From NCBI RefSeq assembly GCF_004799665.1, contig NZ_CP031310.1:550887-614886 (forward strand): a stretch of 64,000 bases of DNA, in the 5' to 3' direction. The DNA is from Halapricum salinum (lineage in GTDB: Archaea; Halobacteriota; Halobacteria; Halobacteriales; Haloarculaceae). Position numbers and translations under genes: made by a program. The notes below the pieces were generated by a model. That model saw only the letters and a list, made by a program, of their open reading frames with translations. It ran no database searches and was not told the DNA's origin. How positions within the stretch are numbered: position 1 is the first letter of the stretch; each line of letters opens with the position of its first letter. Of this stretch, positions 23,688 to 32,484 are shown piece after piece.

Positions 23688-25403
23688 TCAGAACGCGCCG
23701 GGCGCGACGACGTAGACCAGGATCGTCCCCACAGCGCCGGCGAAGAGCGCGAAGATCACCGTCGGCACGATCACCTTCCGGAGGATATCGCCCTCGCGGC
23801 CGGTGATCCCGACGACGCCACAGATCGCGGCGATGTTCTGGACCGAGACCATGTTCCCGACCCCACCGCCGACGTTCTGGATCGCGACGACGATCGACCG
23901 GGAGACGCCGACGTCGCCGGCGGCGTCGTACTGCAGCGAAGCGAACAGGATGTCCGAGACGGTGTTCGACCCAGTGACGAACGTCCCGAGCGCGCCGATC
24001 CAGGGCGCGACCATGGGCAACGCCGCGCCGGCCGCGTCCGCCACCGCGATCGAGAGCGCGTCCATCATCCCGTACTGGATGTTCTCGGCGTTGAACTGCC
24101 CGGACTGAATCATGATCTGGGTCAGTGAGACGACGATCACCAGCGTCAGCGCGGCCGGGGCGACCTGTCGAATCGACTCTCCCCAGGCTTTCCGGGTCTT
24201 CTGGCCGTTCATCCGGTAGAGCAGTCCGGTCAGGATCGCGATTGGGATGAACGGCATCGTCCCCGGGAGATAGAGATACCGGATCGACCACTCCAGTTCC
24301 TCGTAGCCCAGAACGGCGGGAATGCCGACGGTAAACTCCTGGAGCACCGGTACGAGATCCAGGGTCGGCCAGCGGGTCACCAGCAGGACCCCGCCGACCA
24401 ACAGGTACGGCGTCCAGGCCAGCCACACGGGCATCTCCTTCTGTGGATCGTCGTCCTCGATACTGTCGAGGCTGAGGCCGCCCAACCACTTATCGGACCA
24501 CGACTCGCGATCGGGGAACTCCCAGGTGTCGTCAGGGACCAGAATCCTGCGAGAGGCCATCACGAGACCGAGTCCGAAGACGACGAACCCGGCGACGATC
24601 GAGGGCAGTTCGGTTCCGACGAACCACGCGACTGCCCACTGCGTCACCCCGGCGACCGTCCCGAGTACGAACGCGAACGGTGCGACGGGTGCAGCCGCAC
24701 GCGCCGCCCCGCGCAGTGACCGTTCGCTCTCGTCACCGAACCAGTAGACCAGCAGGAACACTCCAAGTGCACCCCAGAACACGAACGTCAGGCCGGTCAT
24801 CACGCCGGAGTACGCCGAGACCAGCCCCTGGAACTCCGTCTGGGTGATCGGTTCGGACGCCTGCGCGAGCTTTTCGGGTCCGATGACCGAATTCACGCCA
24901 CCAAGGATCGGCGTCCCGGCCGCCCCGAACTGCGGATTCGGCGCGTTGAAAAACAGCGCGAACACCGCAGCCCCGAGCGGCGGGAACCCGAGACCGATCA
25001 ACAGCGGCGCGGCCAGTGCGCCAGGCGTTCCGAAGCCTGCGACGCCTTCGATGATCGTCTCGAAGCCGAGGCCGATCAACAGCAACTGGATCCGCCGGTC
25101 GGTCGAGATCCCGCTGAAGTGCCAGCGGATCGTCGAAATCGCCCCGCTGACGTCCAGATAGTTCATCAGCAAGATCGCCCCGAAGACGATCAAAATGATC
25201 GGGAGCGCTTCGAGTGCGCCGTAGATCGCGACTGCGGCCCACCACGACGGCTCCATCTGCCAGTACGCGAGACCGAGACCCGTCGCGACGATCCATCCCA
25301 CGCCCATCGAACGCGCTGCCGACCACCGTGCGATCACGAGCAACCCGAACGCGATCGCGATCGGCACGACGGCCAACAACGCCAGTACTCCAGTGCTCGC
25401 CAT
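23688..25403 (-). CDS. lctP: L-lactate permease (LctP/LldP family)
   Basis: The 571-aa protein has about 13 hydrophobic segments and the family landmarks ALEALPIILIVFGAILLMNYL (about 60-80), GFETIIEGVAGFGTPGALAAPLLI (113-136) and NPQFGAAGTPI (about 159-169). The C-terminal half has APWIGALGTFVTGSNTVSD and NVGGGVGNMVSVQNIAA, which match the lactate:H+ or Na+ symporter family. It is a plasma-membrane importer of lactate (or glycolate). The ATG at 25401-25403 opens the first TM segment. Its downstream neighbour on the same strand, across 33 bp, is the VOC protein. Confidence 0.92.
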   Translation of the reverse strand: MASTGVLALLAVVPIAIAFGLLVIARWSAARSMGVGWIVATGLGLAYWQMEPSWWAAVAIYGALEALPIILIVFGAILLMNYLDVSGAISTIRWHFSGISTDRRIQLLLIGLGFETIIEGVAGFGTPGALAAPLLIGLGFPPLGAAVFALFFNAPNPQFGAAGTPILGGVNSVIGPEKLAQASEPITQTEFQGLVSAYSGVMTGLTFVFWGALGVFLLVYWFGDESERSLRGAARAAAPVAPFAFVLGTVAGVTQWAVAWFVGTELPSIVAGFVVFGLGLVMASRRILVPDDTWEFPDRESWSDKWLGGLSLDSIEDDDPQKEMPVWLAWTPYLLVGGVLLVTRWPTLDLVPVLQEFTVGIPAVLGYEELEWSIRYLYLPGTMPFIPIAILTGLLYRMNGQKTRKAWGESIRQVAPAALTLVIVVSLTQIMIQSGQFNAENIQYGMMDALSIAVADAAGAALPMVAPWIGALGTFVTGSNTVSDILFASLQYDAAGDVGVSRSIVVAIQNVGGGVGNMVSVQNIAAICGVVGITGREGDILRKVIVPTVIFALFAGAVGTILVYVVAPGAF

Positions 25404-25489
25404 ACAGTGGCTGTACAATCGATGGGGTCTTTGAAAAAACCACGATTCGCAGCAACTGAGAAAATCAGCGCAGACGCTCGCTAACTTAT

Positions 25490-27322
25490 TTACTCGGGCG
25501 CGTAGTAATATTCGCCAGCCTGTTTCTGCTCTCGGTCGAGGTTGCTCCCGGGCTTGTTGATCCGGGGGCGTCCGGTGCGCTCGTCGCGGCGGAACGTGAC
25601 GTCGAGGTTCGCGAGGAACTCGTTCATGCCCTCGCGCATCCCCTGGGGCGTGGCGGCGTGGCCGTGCTCGGCGGGCTCGCCGTCGAAGACCAGCAGCCGA
25701 TCGGAGAGGAGGTCGATCATGTAGATGTCGTGATCGATGACCATCGCCGTCGCGTCGTGGTTCTCCGCGTAGCGGCGGATCGCACTCGTCGCGAGCACAC
25801 GCTGTTCGACGTCGAGGTGTGCCGAGGGCTCGTCCAGCAGGTAGAGGTCGGCGTCCTTCGAGAGACACGCCGCGATGGCGACGCGCTGGCGCTCCCCGCC
25901 GGAGAGGTCGGTGAGATTCTGCTCCATCACCCGCTCCAGCTGGAGGGGCTGGGCGATCTCGGTGTTCCAGTACGAGGAGCCGAAGTCGTCGGTGATCGAC
26001 GAGAGGAACGCGTCGACGCGCATCGGCTGATCGATCTCGATGTACTGTGGCTTGTACGCGATGTCGAGTCTGGCGTCGATCTCGCCCTCGTCCGGTTCGA
26101 GTCGGCCTGCGAGCAGTTGCGCGAACGTGGACTTGCCGATCCCGTTCGGGCCGACGACGCCCAGCACTTCGCTCTTTTTGATCTCCCCTGCTTCGACTTC
26201 CAGGGAGAACTCGCCCTCCCCGTAGCTCTTTGTCAGGGCTGGATATTCGATCGCGACGTCGCCGCGCGTGACGTTGCGCGGGGCGTGCTGCTCGAACTCG
26301 ATGGCCTCCTGGCGGATCCGCATGTTCTCGTTGTCGAGATACCCTTTGAGGTACTCGTTGATGCCGTTCTTCGTGGATTTGGGGTCGGTGATGACACCGA
26401 ACGCCCCCGGCTCACCGTAGGCGACGTGCAGCGCGTCGGCCAGCAGGTCGAGGATGGCCAGATCGTGTTCGACGACCAGCATCGAGCGGTCGCCGTCCTC
26501 GGCCAGTTCCTGGATGAGCCGGGCGGCGGTCATCCGCTGGCCGATGTCCAGATAGGGCGTGATCTCGTCGAGGAAGTAGAAATCCGCGTCACGAGCGAGC
26601 GTGGCGACGAGCGCGACGCGCTGCAATTCCCCGCCGGAGAGGGTGTCGATGTCCTGGTCGACGACCGGCTCGATGCCGACCCGCTCGACGAGGGCGTTGA
26701 GTTCACCCCGTTCGTCCGTCCGCTCCAGTAGCTGGCGGGTCGTCCCGTCGAACTGGTCGGGGATCTGGTCAACGTACTGCGGCTTGCGGGCAACCTCGAC
26801 CTCGTCGTCGACGAGCGCTTCGAGGTAGTCCTGCAGGGCGGTTCCGCGATACTCGTCGAGGACTTCGTCCCAGCCAACTTCGGCGGCGTACTCGCCGAGA
26901 TTGGGCGTGAGTTCGTCCGCGAGAATCCGGACAGCGGTAGTCTTCCCGATGCCGTTCGGCCCGAGGATGCCAGTGACGCGGCCTTCCTGGGGGGCGGGCA
27001 GGCCGTAGAGGGCGAAGGCGTTCTCGCCGTAGCGGTGGATCGGTTCGTCGGTCAGTTCCTGGGGGAGGTTGATGATCTCGATGGCGTCGAACGGGCACTT
27101 CTCGACGCAGATCCCGCAGGTCTCGCCCAGACAGATCTCTTCGGAGATGCGGACCTGGTCGGGTCCGCCCTCGAACGGTTCGTCTTCGTCGTAGTGCTCG
27201 TCGCGCGGAACGATGCACTCCTTGCCCGTCCGGTTGGGCGGGCAGAAGTTCATACACTCGTAGTTGCAGCGGTCGGGCTGGCAACGGTCGAGGTCGACGA
27301 CGGCAATGCTATCTTCAGCCAT
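25490..27322 (-). CDS. ABCE1/Rli1 ribosome-recycling ATPase
   Basis: The 610-aa protein has an N-terminal Fe-S domain with two 4Fe-4S motifs (CQPDRCNYECMNFCPP about 14-29; CLGETCGICVEKCPF about 65-79), then twin ABC domains. Walker A loops read GPNGIGKTT (about 123-131) and GPNGIGKST (about 390-398), and signatures read LSGGELQR and LSGGERQR. ABCE1 splits the post-termination 70S ribosome together with aRF1/Pelota and is essential in archaea. It lies 14 bp after the EMC6-like gene in the same direction. Confidence 0.97.
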   Translation of the reverse strand: MAEDSIAVVDLDRCQPDRCNYECMNFCPPNRTGKECIVPRDEHYDEDEPFEGGPDQVRISEEICLGETCGICVEKCPFDAIEIINLPQELTDEPIHRYGENAFALYGLPAPQEGRVTGILGPNGIGKTTAVRILADELTPNLGEYAAEVGWDEVLDEYRGTALQDYLEALVDDEVEVARKPQYVDQIPDQFDGTTRQLLERTDERGELNALVERVGIEPVVDQDIDTLSGGELQRVALVATLARDADFYFLDEITPYLDIGQRMTAARLIQELAEDGDRSMLVVEHDLAILDLLADALHVAYGEPGAFGVITDPKSTKNGINEYLKGYLDNENMRIRQEAIEFEQHAPRNVTRGDVAIEYPALTKSYGEGEFSLEVEAGEIKKSEVLGVVGPNGIGKSTFAQLLAGRLEPDEGEIDARLDIAYKPQYIEIDQPMRVDAFLSSITDDFGSSYWNTEIAQPLQLERVMEQNLTDLSGGERQRVAIAACLSKDADLYLLDEPSAHLDVEQRVLATSAIRRYAENHDATAMVIDHDIYMIDLLSDRLLVFDGEPAEHGHAATPQGMREGMNEFLANLDVTFRRDERTGRPRINKPGSNLDREQKQAGEYYYAPE

Positions 27323-27336
27323 ACTGTGTCACCGAA

Positions 27337-27639
27337 TTAGACGGTCGAGGCCGTCAGAACGAGCGTCCAGGAGACGAACCACAACGAGAAGGTCATGAAC
27401 GCGATGTAGAGGTAATCCTTCGTCGAGAAGTCGTCGGTGTCGATCCCGGTAGCCTTGAGGATGGGGAGCTGGACCGCGATCGCACCGAGGACGACGAACA
27501 GGGAGACGTTGCTGCTCGGGTCGACTCCGATCGCGTACTCGGAGGTCAACATCGCCACGATCCCCGCGAGCGAGGCGAGCGTGGTGACGGTCACGCTCCG
27601 GACGTGACCGCTGTCTCTCTCGACCGTCTCTGTAGCCAT
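27337..27639 (-). CDS. EMC6-like membrane protein
   Basis: The 100-aa protein has three hydrophobic segments (about 14-33, 43-62, 74-96) and a conserved KDYLYIAFMTFSLWFVSW C-terminal segment. That layout fits the archaeal EMC6-like family, relatives of the eukaryotic ER membrane-protein-complex subunit. A role in membrane-protein insertion is inference by homology. It is the first gene of a probable two-gene unit with ABCE1. Confidence 0.75.
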   Translation of the reverse strand: MATETVERDSGHVRSVTVTTLASLAGIVAMLTSEYAIGVDPSSNVSLFVVLGAIAVQLPILKATGIDTDDFSTKDYLYIAFMTFSLWFVSWTLVLTASTV

Positions 27640-27803
27640 ATCCACCAGTCGGCCACCCGGAGTGAAAAGCAGTTCGTTACGCCACGCCCGCCAGCAGCCG
27701 GCGACGGAGACTCGTTCAGAGACGAATACGCTAGTAAAACCGCTTTCGCCACAGGAATCCGTTGCCTCAATCTTTATACGGGGCCGGGCCGTGTTGTCAG
27801 CCA

Positions 27804-28070
27804 ATGTCTGAGACCGATGGGGAGGCCATCTCCGATCTGCCGCCGAGTGCGAAACTCGTCTTCAAGGTACTGGAGTACAAGGGGCCGCTGACACAGAAGG
27901 GGATCGTCGAGGAGTCGATGCTCTCGGCGCGGACGGTGCGGTACGCGCTCGAACGACTCGAAGAGGTGGGGGTCGTCGACGAGGACGTCTACTTCGCCGA
28001 CGCGCGACAGAACCTCTACGAACTGAACACCGAGGACGTCGAACAGGCCGAACAGGCAATCTCCGACTGA
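27804..28070 (+). CDS. Small MarR/ArsR-like winged-helix protein
   Basis: The 88-aa protein is one winged helix: LPPSAKLVFKVLEYKGPLTQKGIVEESMLSARTVRYALERLEEVGVVDEDVYF, where SARTVRYALERLEEVG is the recognition helix. A short acidic tail follows. A TATA-like TTTATAC (27773-27779) lies about 28 nt before the ATG at 27804, so the transcript is probably leaderless. It is divergent from the EMC6-like/ABCE1 unit. Target unknown. Confidence 0.85.
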   Translation: MSETDGEAISDLPPSAKLVFKVLEYKGPLTQKGIVEESMLSARTVRYALERLEEVGVVDEDVYFADARQNLYELNTEDVEQAEQAISD

Positions 28071-28175
28071 CGGTTGCTGATTCTTCAGTGTCAGGGAGGG
28101 ATACGTTGACAACCGACCAGCGTGACGATTGTGGAGATAGCAATCCACATTAAGGTCGGACACGAACCGTCTGGC

Positions 28176-29417
28176 ATGACCACGTCGCACGTGATCCTCG
28201 GTGACGGGATCGCGGGGAGTTCAGCGGCCGAGACGATCCGCGAAGCCGACCCCGACGCGGAGATCACGGTGATCACCGAGGAGGGCGAGGCACTGTACAA
28301 CCGGATCCTCATCAAGGAGTTCGCCAAGGGCAAACTGCCCGAAGCCCCAGTATCGATCCACGAACCCGAGTGGTACGACGAACGCGACATCGACCTGCGG
28401 CTCAACACCCACGTCACGGGCGTCGACACCGACGAAAAGGTCGTCCGCACCCACGGCGGCGAAGACGTCGGGTACGACAAACTGCTCGTCGCCACGGGAG
28501 GAACGCCGACCCAGCTCCCGGTCGAGAACGCCGACGCCGAGGGAATCCACCACTTCTGGACGTTCCAGGACGCCCGGGCCATCCGCGAGCACGCCGCCGA
28601 AGCTGACAGAGGGGTCGTCATCGGCGCAGGCCTGCTCGGGATCGACCTCGCCGCGATCTGTGGCGCCCAGGACGTCGACGCGAAGTACCTGATGCGTGGC
28701 AACCGCTGGTGGCGCTACGCGCTCAGTCTCGACGGCGCGGAGATCATCCACCGCGCACTCGAAGACATCGGCGTCGAGCCGGTCTTCGAGAGCGGCCTCG
28801 ACCACTTCGAAGTCGACGAGTCGGGCCACGTCGACTCGGTGATCGACTCCAACGGGGACGCCCACGAGGCCGAGTTCGTCGGCATCGCCGTCGGCCTGAA
28901 CTACAACACGGAGTTCCTCGAGGACACGCCGGTCGAACTGGACGACGGCATCGTCGTCGACCAGTACATGCAGACCGGCGTCGAGGACGTCTACGCCGCC
29001 GGTGACATCACCAAGTACCACGACGTCATCCTCGAAGATCAGACCCAGAACGGCGCGTGGGGCTCGGCCAAAGAACAGGGAATCGTCGCCGGCAAGAACA
29101 TGGTTGCCGACGACACTGTCAAAGAGTTCCGCTACGTCCCCTCGTACTCGATCACGCACTTCGACTTCCCGTTTCTCTCGTTTGGCCATCCGACGATCGG
29201 CGACGACGAGGCCGAGCGGAAGTACTCCGACGACGAGTGGCGCCGCCTCACGTTCAACAACGGCAAACTCGTCGGCGGCGTCCTGATCGGCGATCTCTCC
29301 CAGCAGAGCACGTTCAAGAAGATCATCCGTCAGGAGCGCCCCGTCGCCGACCAGAAGGAACTCCTACTCGAGGAGGACGTCGAGCTCGACGCACTCGCCC
29401 CCTCGCCGATCGAATAG
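28176..29417 (+). CDS. NirB/rubredoxin-reductase-like FAD oxidoreductase
   Basis: The 413-aa protein is a two-dinucleotide-fold flavoprotein: FAD loop GDGIAGSSAAE (9-19), NAD loop GAGLLGIDLA (about 150-159) and the late FAD motif VYAAGDITKYHD (about 270-281). The EALYNRILIKEF segment matches the nitrite reductase NirB/ferredoxin-NAD reductase family rather than NDH-2. Its electron partner is unknown; no ferredoxin or nitrite reductase gene adjoins it. The ATG at 28176 begins the first strand; an upstream frame is not conserved. Confidence 0.87.
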   Translation: MTTSHVILGDGIAGSSAAETIREADPDAEITVITEEGEALYNRILIKEFAKGKLPEAPVSIHEPEWYDERDIDLRLNTHVTGVDTDEKVVRTHGGEDVGYDKLLVATGGTPTQLPVENADAEGIHHFWTFQDARAIREHAAEADRGVVIGAGLLGIDLAAICGAQDVDAKYLMRGNRWWRYALSLDGAEIIHRALEDIGVEPVFESGLDHFEVDESGHVDSVIDSNGDAHEAEFVGIAVGLNYNTEFLEDTPVELDDGIVVDQYMQTGVEDVYAAGDITKYHDVILEDQTQNGAWGSAKEQGIVAGKNMVADDTVKEFRYVPSYSITHFDFPFLSFGHPTIGDDEAERKYSDDEWRRLTFNNGKLVGGVLIGDLSQQSTFKKIIRQERPVADQKELLLEEDVELDALAPSPIE

Positions 29418-29454
29418 GCCACGCTTTTGTTCCGACCGGCCGCATCGACGACCG

Positions 29455-30156
29455 ATGGATCGCCCCGTCCGGATCTTCGCCGACAGTCGGAGCCGGTGGA
29501 CCGTCGCCCTTCTCGTCGTCCTCGTGATTCTCTCGCTGCTTGCGGCACGGACCATCTTCGCCCAGTACGCCGCGTGGCTGTCCGACCCCGACGCAGTGCG
29601 GTCGTTCGTGGCGGACTTTGGTATCTTCGCGCCGCTGACGTTCGTCTTCCTGCAAGCCTGCCAGGTGATCTTCGCGCCGATTCCCGGGCAGGCGCTCGGG
29701 TTCGCCAGCGGCTGGCTGTTCGGGGCCTACTGGGGAACGGTCTACAGCCTCGCCGGTGCGACGATCGGTAGTTTCGTCGCCTTCCACCTCTCACGGCGCT
29801 GGGGACGACCGTTCGTCGAACGGGCGATCACCGCGTCAGTGCTGGATCGGTTCGACGACTTCTCGTCGAATCACGGCTATCTGACGCTGTTTATCGTCTT
29901 TCTCATCCCGGGGATGCCCGACGACGTCATCTGTTTCGTCGGCGGGACGACCGATCTCGACATCAAGCGTATGACGGCCATCTCCCTGTTAGGGCGGGTT
30001 CCTGGCTACTTCCTGACGAACCTGGCCGGAGCCTCCGTCGCGTCAGAAGACTACACCGCTGCAGCCGTAATCGTCGTCGTGATGGCCGCCATTGCACTCG
30101 TCGTCTACCTCCGACGCGAGGAACTGACTACGCGGCTGTTTCCGCCCGCCCGATAA
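29455..30156 (+). CDS. TVP38/TMEM64 (VTT-domain) membrane protein
   Basis: The 233-aa protein has five or six hydrophobic segments and the VTT-domain landmarks PIPGQALGFASGWLFGAYWGT (about 75-95), FHLSRRWGRPFVERA (about 109-123) and VFLIPGMPDDVICFVGG (about 146-162). Family members act as scramblases or transporters in eukaryotes (TMEM41/VMP1 relatives); the archaeal role is unknown. Its last 52 bp overlap the 3' end of the convergent gene at 30105-30743. Confidence 0.85.
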   Translation: MDRPVRIFADSRSRWTVALLVVLVILSLLAARTIFAQYAAWLSDPDAVRSFVADFGIFAPLTFVFLQACQVIFAPIPGQALGFASGWLFGAYWGTVYSLAGATIGSFVAFHLSRRWGRPFVERAITASVLDRFDDFSSNHGYLTLFIVFLIPGMPDDVICFVGGTTDLDIKRMTAISLLGRVPGYFLTNLAGASVASEDYTAAAVIVVVMAAIALVVYLRREELTTRLFPPAR

Positions 30157-30743
30157 CGCTCGGGGACGTACGGCAGAACCTGCTCGGGGAGCACCCCGGC
30201 GACCACAGCCGCGAGCGTCGCCAGTCGCTTTCGCAGCAGGGTGTAGGTCGCCGAAACGACCAGCGTCACACCGACTGCGACCTGGAGAAGACCGCTGGTG
30301 ACCGCGAGTCCCGGCACGCCGAGTGCGAACACGAGCGCGAGGTCGTGCGGCGAGCCGTCGTAGGGGACGAGCCGTCGGGGCGCGAGCCACCGGTCGTGAT
30401 AGTGAGAGTAGACAGCTCGTTGCGAGCCAGCCTCCCAGGGCCGGAGTTCGAGTCCGCCGCCGAGAACGTCACTCGCGGCGTGGAGCGCGGCCGCGAGGAG
30501 GAACGAGGCGACCGCGAGCGAGCCAGGTGTCGGCGCCACCAGAGCGGCGCCGACGGCGGCCAGCGCAGCCACCGTCCCGTAGACCGGGAAGTGAAGCGTC
30601 CGGCGGTGGCCCCAGTAGAGATCGAGGTCGGGTGCCAGCCCCCCAGCTAGCCCCGCTGCAAGCAGGAGCGACGTCTCACCGGGTGCGACCGCGGCGAAGA
30701 CGGCCCCGACGAGCAGACCGGCCAGACCGTGGGTCGTCGCCAT
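30105..30743 (-). CDS. DUF457/YdjM-like membrane-bound metal-dependent hydrolase
   Basis: The roughly 212-aa protein starts MATTHGLAGLLVGAVFA and has the DUF457 layout of N-terminal His, a DLDLYWGHRR motif (about 42-51: Asp and His metal ligands), and HAASDVLGGG (about 87-96) in the second half, with several hydrophobic segments between. Proteins of this type are annotated as membrane-bound metal-dependent hydrolases without proven substrate. Starts at 30743, 30746 (ATG) or 30752 (GTG) are all in frame; 30743 gives the common MATTH start. Its 3' end overlaps the VTT gene by 52 bp. Confidence 0.75.
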   Translation of the reverse strand: MATTHGLAGLLVGAVFAAVAPGETSLLLAAGLAGGLAPDLDLYWGHRRTLHFPVYGTVAALAAVGAALVAPTPGSLAVASFLLAAALHAASDVLGGGLELRPWEAGSQRAVYSHYHDRWLAPRRLVPYDGSPHDLALVFALGVPGLAVTSGLLQVAVGVTLVVSATYTLLRKRLATLAAVVAGVLPEQVLPYVPERYRAGGNSRVVSSSRRR

Positions 30744-30810
30744 CATGTGCACCGGAGTATGTGATCACACCGTAAATCCGTATCGCCCAGCGCGACGATC
30801 CCGTATCCAT

Positions 30811-31461
30811 ATGTCGCCAGGGACCCTCACCGTCGAGCGTGACTGTGCCGTGAGACGGTTCGTTCTCCCCACGGGCGGCCCTCGCCGGATCGTGCTGGCC
30901 CTCCAGGCGGCACTCGTGGTCGTCCTCCTGGTGGGGATCGGCCTGCGAAACACCAGCGTCGTCGTCAACGCGACGTTCTCGCTGGCGGTGACGCTGTTGC
31001 CGGCGCTGCTGGCCCGGGACTTCGGCGTGCACTTCGATCCCTGGCTCGTCCTCTGGATCACGCTCGCAGCGCTGTTGCACTCGCTGGGGATGGTCGGCGT
31101 CTACGAATCCGTCTGGTGGTGGGATCATCTCACCCACGCCTTCTCGGCGGCGCTGGTCACCGCGATCGGCTACGCCATCGTCGTCGCCGTCGATCGCCAC
31201 AGCGAGACCGTCCACCTCCCGCGGGCGTTCCTGTGGCTGTTCGTCTTCCTCCTGACTGTCGCAGTCGGCGTCGTCTGGGAGACGATGGAGTTTCTGACGC
31301 GCGAACTCGCTCGCGTGGCCGGAATGCGTCCGGTATTGATCGTCTACGGAGTCGAGGATACCATCCTGGATCTCGTCTTCGACTGTGTCGGTGCGCTCCT
31401 CGCTGCGGTGTTGCTCCACTTCGGGGGCGGGCGATCGCTGGTCGCCCGCCTGCGGCCCTGA
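30811..31461 (+). CDS. Polytopic membrane protein (DUF2238-like)
   Basis: The 216-aa protein has about six hydrophobic segments and a central VYESVWWWDHLTHAFSAALV motif with the Trp/Asp/His cluster of DUF2238-type membrane proteins. Later HLPRAFLWLFVFLLTVAVGVVWETMEFLTRE and DTILDLVFDCVGALLAAVL continue the pattern, with acidic residues inside membrane helices that suggest a metal or proton site. Function unknown. The ATG at 30811 was chosen over an upstream in-frame ATG because that prefix is not hydrophobic and overlaps the divergent promoter. Confidence 0.7.
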   Translation: MSPGTLTVERDCAVRRFVLPTGGPRRIVLALQAALVVVLLVGIGLRNTSVVVNATFSLAVTLLPALLARDFGVHFDPWLVLWITLAALLHSLGMVGVYESVWWWDHLTHAFSAALVTAIGYAIVVAVDRHSETVHLPRAFLWLFVFLLTVAVGVVWETMEFLTRELARVAGMRPVLIVYGVEDTILDLVFDCVGALLAAVLLHFGGGRSLVARLRP

Positions 31462-31512
31462 AAACGGCGCTGGACCGACACCGTTTTGCGCGCGCCACCG
31501 CGAGAGGCGAGT

Positions 31513-31926
31513 ATGGACGGCGGTGGCAGCGGCGAGATGACTCTCGCCTTCGATCTGGAGGCACTGAAACGACTGGCCCGCCCGGACGCGGTGTTCACCG
31601 ACGCGCGCCAGTGGAGCGAGTACGTCGGCGTCGTCTCCGAGAAGCCGACCTACGTCGTGACTAACTTCACGCGCAAGCATCGCATCCGACAGGACTTCTT
31701 CTCCGGTCCCCGGGGCCGCAAGGAGAGCCTCGAAAACGTCAAAGAACAGTTCGACACCCCCCGACACGTCTACGTCGGCACCACCGACGAGGACGCGGAC
31801 CTCGCCGAGCGCGTCGGCTGGGAGTTCCTGCACGTCGAGGATGCGGCCGAGGCCGCCGAGTGGGAACTGGGCGAACCCGAGAGCCCGGCACAGGAAGACG
31901 AGCAGGCCCGCGAAGACTGGCCGTAG
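31513..31926 (+). CDS. Conserved haloarchaeal protein (DUF7124 type)
   Basis: The 137-aa protein has the core MTLAFDLEALKRLARPDAVFTDARQWSEYVGVVSEKPTYVVTNFTRK (about 9-55), then RIRQDFFSGPRGRKESLENVKEQFDTPRHVYVGTTDEDADLAERVGWEFLHVEDAAEAAEW. It reads as a compact alpha/beta domain with an acidic tail. I recall this as a haloarchaea-specific family without known role. The first in-frame ATG at 31486 is less likely than 31513. Confidence 0.75.
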   Translation: MDGGGSGEMTLAFDLEALKRLARPDAVFTDARQWSEYVGVVSEKPTYVVTNFTRKHRIRQDFFSGPRGRKESLENVKEQFDTPRHVYVGTTDEDADLAERVGWEFLHVEDAAEAAEWELGEPESPAQEDEQAREDWP

Positions 31927-31995
31927 CAGCCCGGGAACGAACGCGGTCGCACGCGAGGCCGGATTTTTTGTCGTTGGTCTGTGAAGAGAGGATCG

Positions 31996-32352
31996 ATGTC
32001 TGATCTCAACGTCGACGTCGAAGTAGAAGTCGAAGTGGACGAGGACGAACTCGAAGTCGAACTGAACAATCCGACGACCGCCGAGGCCGAACTGCAAGCC
32101 CCCGGACTGGAGATCGAAGTCGAAGTCGAAGCCGAGATCGAGGGGACGCCGGAACTCGAAGACGAGGACGAAGCGCCTGAGGCCGACGAGGAAGAAGAAA
32201 CCGCGCCTGAGGCCGACGAGGAAGAAGAAACCGCGCCTGAGGCCGACGAGGAAGAAGAAGCCGAGGAAGAAACCGACGAAGAGACTGAAGCCGACGAGGA
32301 AGAGGAAGCCGACGAAGACGACACAGCCGGAGCCGAAGACGACGAAGCGTAG
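31996..32352 (+). CDS. Hyperacidic low-complexity protein with 30-nt tandem repeats
   Basis: The 118-aa protein is about half Glu plus Asp. The N-terminal third alternates valine and glutamate (DVEVEVEVDEDELEVEL) in a beta-strand-like pattern; the middle carries the decapeptide APEADEEEET three times, encoded by nearly perfect 30-nt tandem repeats (about 32173-32262); the end is Glu/Asp/Ala-rich. No fold is recognised. A GTG start at 31981 is possible, but ATG at 31996 is preferred. Repeat number probably varies between strains. Confidence 0.7.
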   Translation: MSDLNVDVEVEVEVDEDELEVELNNPTTAEAELQAPGLEIEVEVEAEIEGTPELEDEDEAPEADEEEETAPEADEEEETAPEADEEEEAEEETDEETEADEEEEADEDDTAGAEDDEA

Positions 32353-32484
32353 AATCCGGCACGGAGACGAGCAGTCCGGCCGGAGGCGCCGACGGAGGAT
32401 CACCGGGAGCAATTCGCGTGGTGCCGATCCCCTGTGTGACCAATACTGGAGCTTTTATTTCGGTCGTGGCCGAACGGTCGCACA

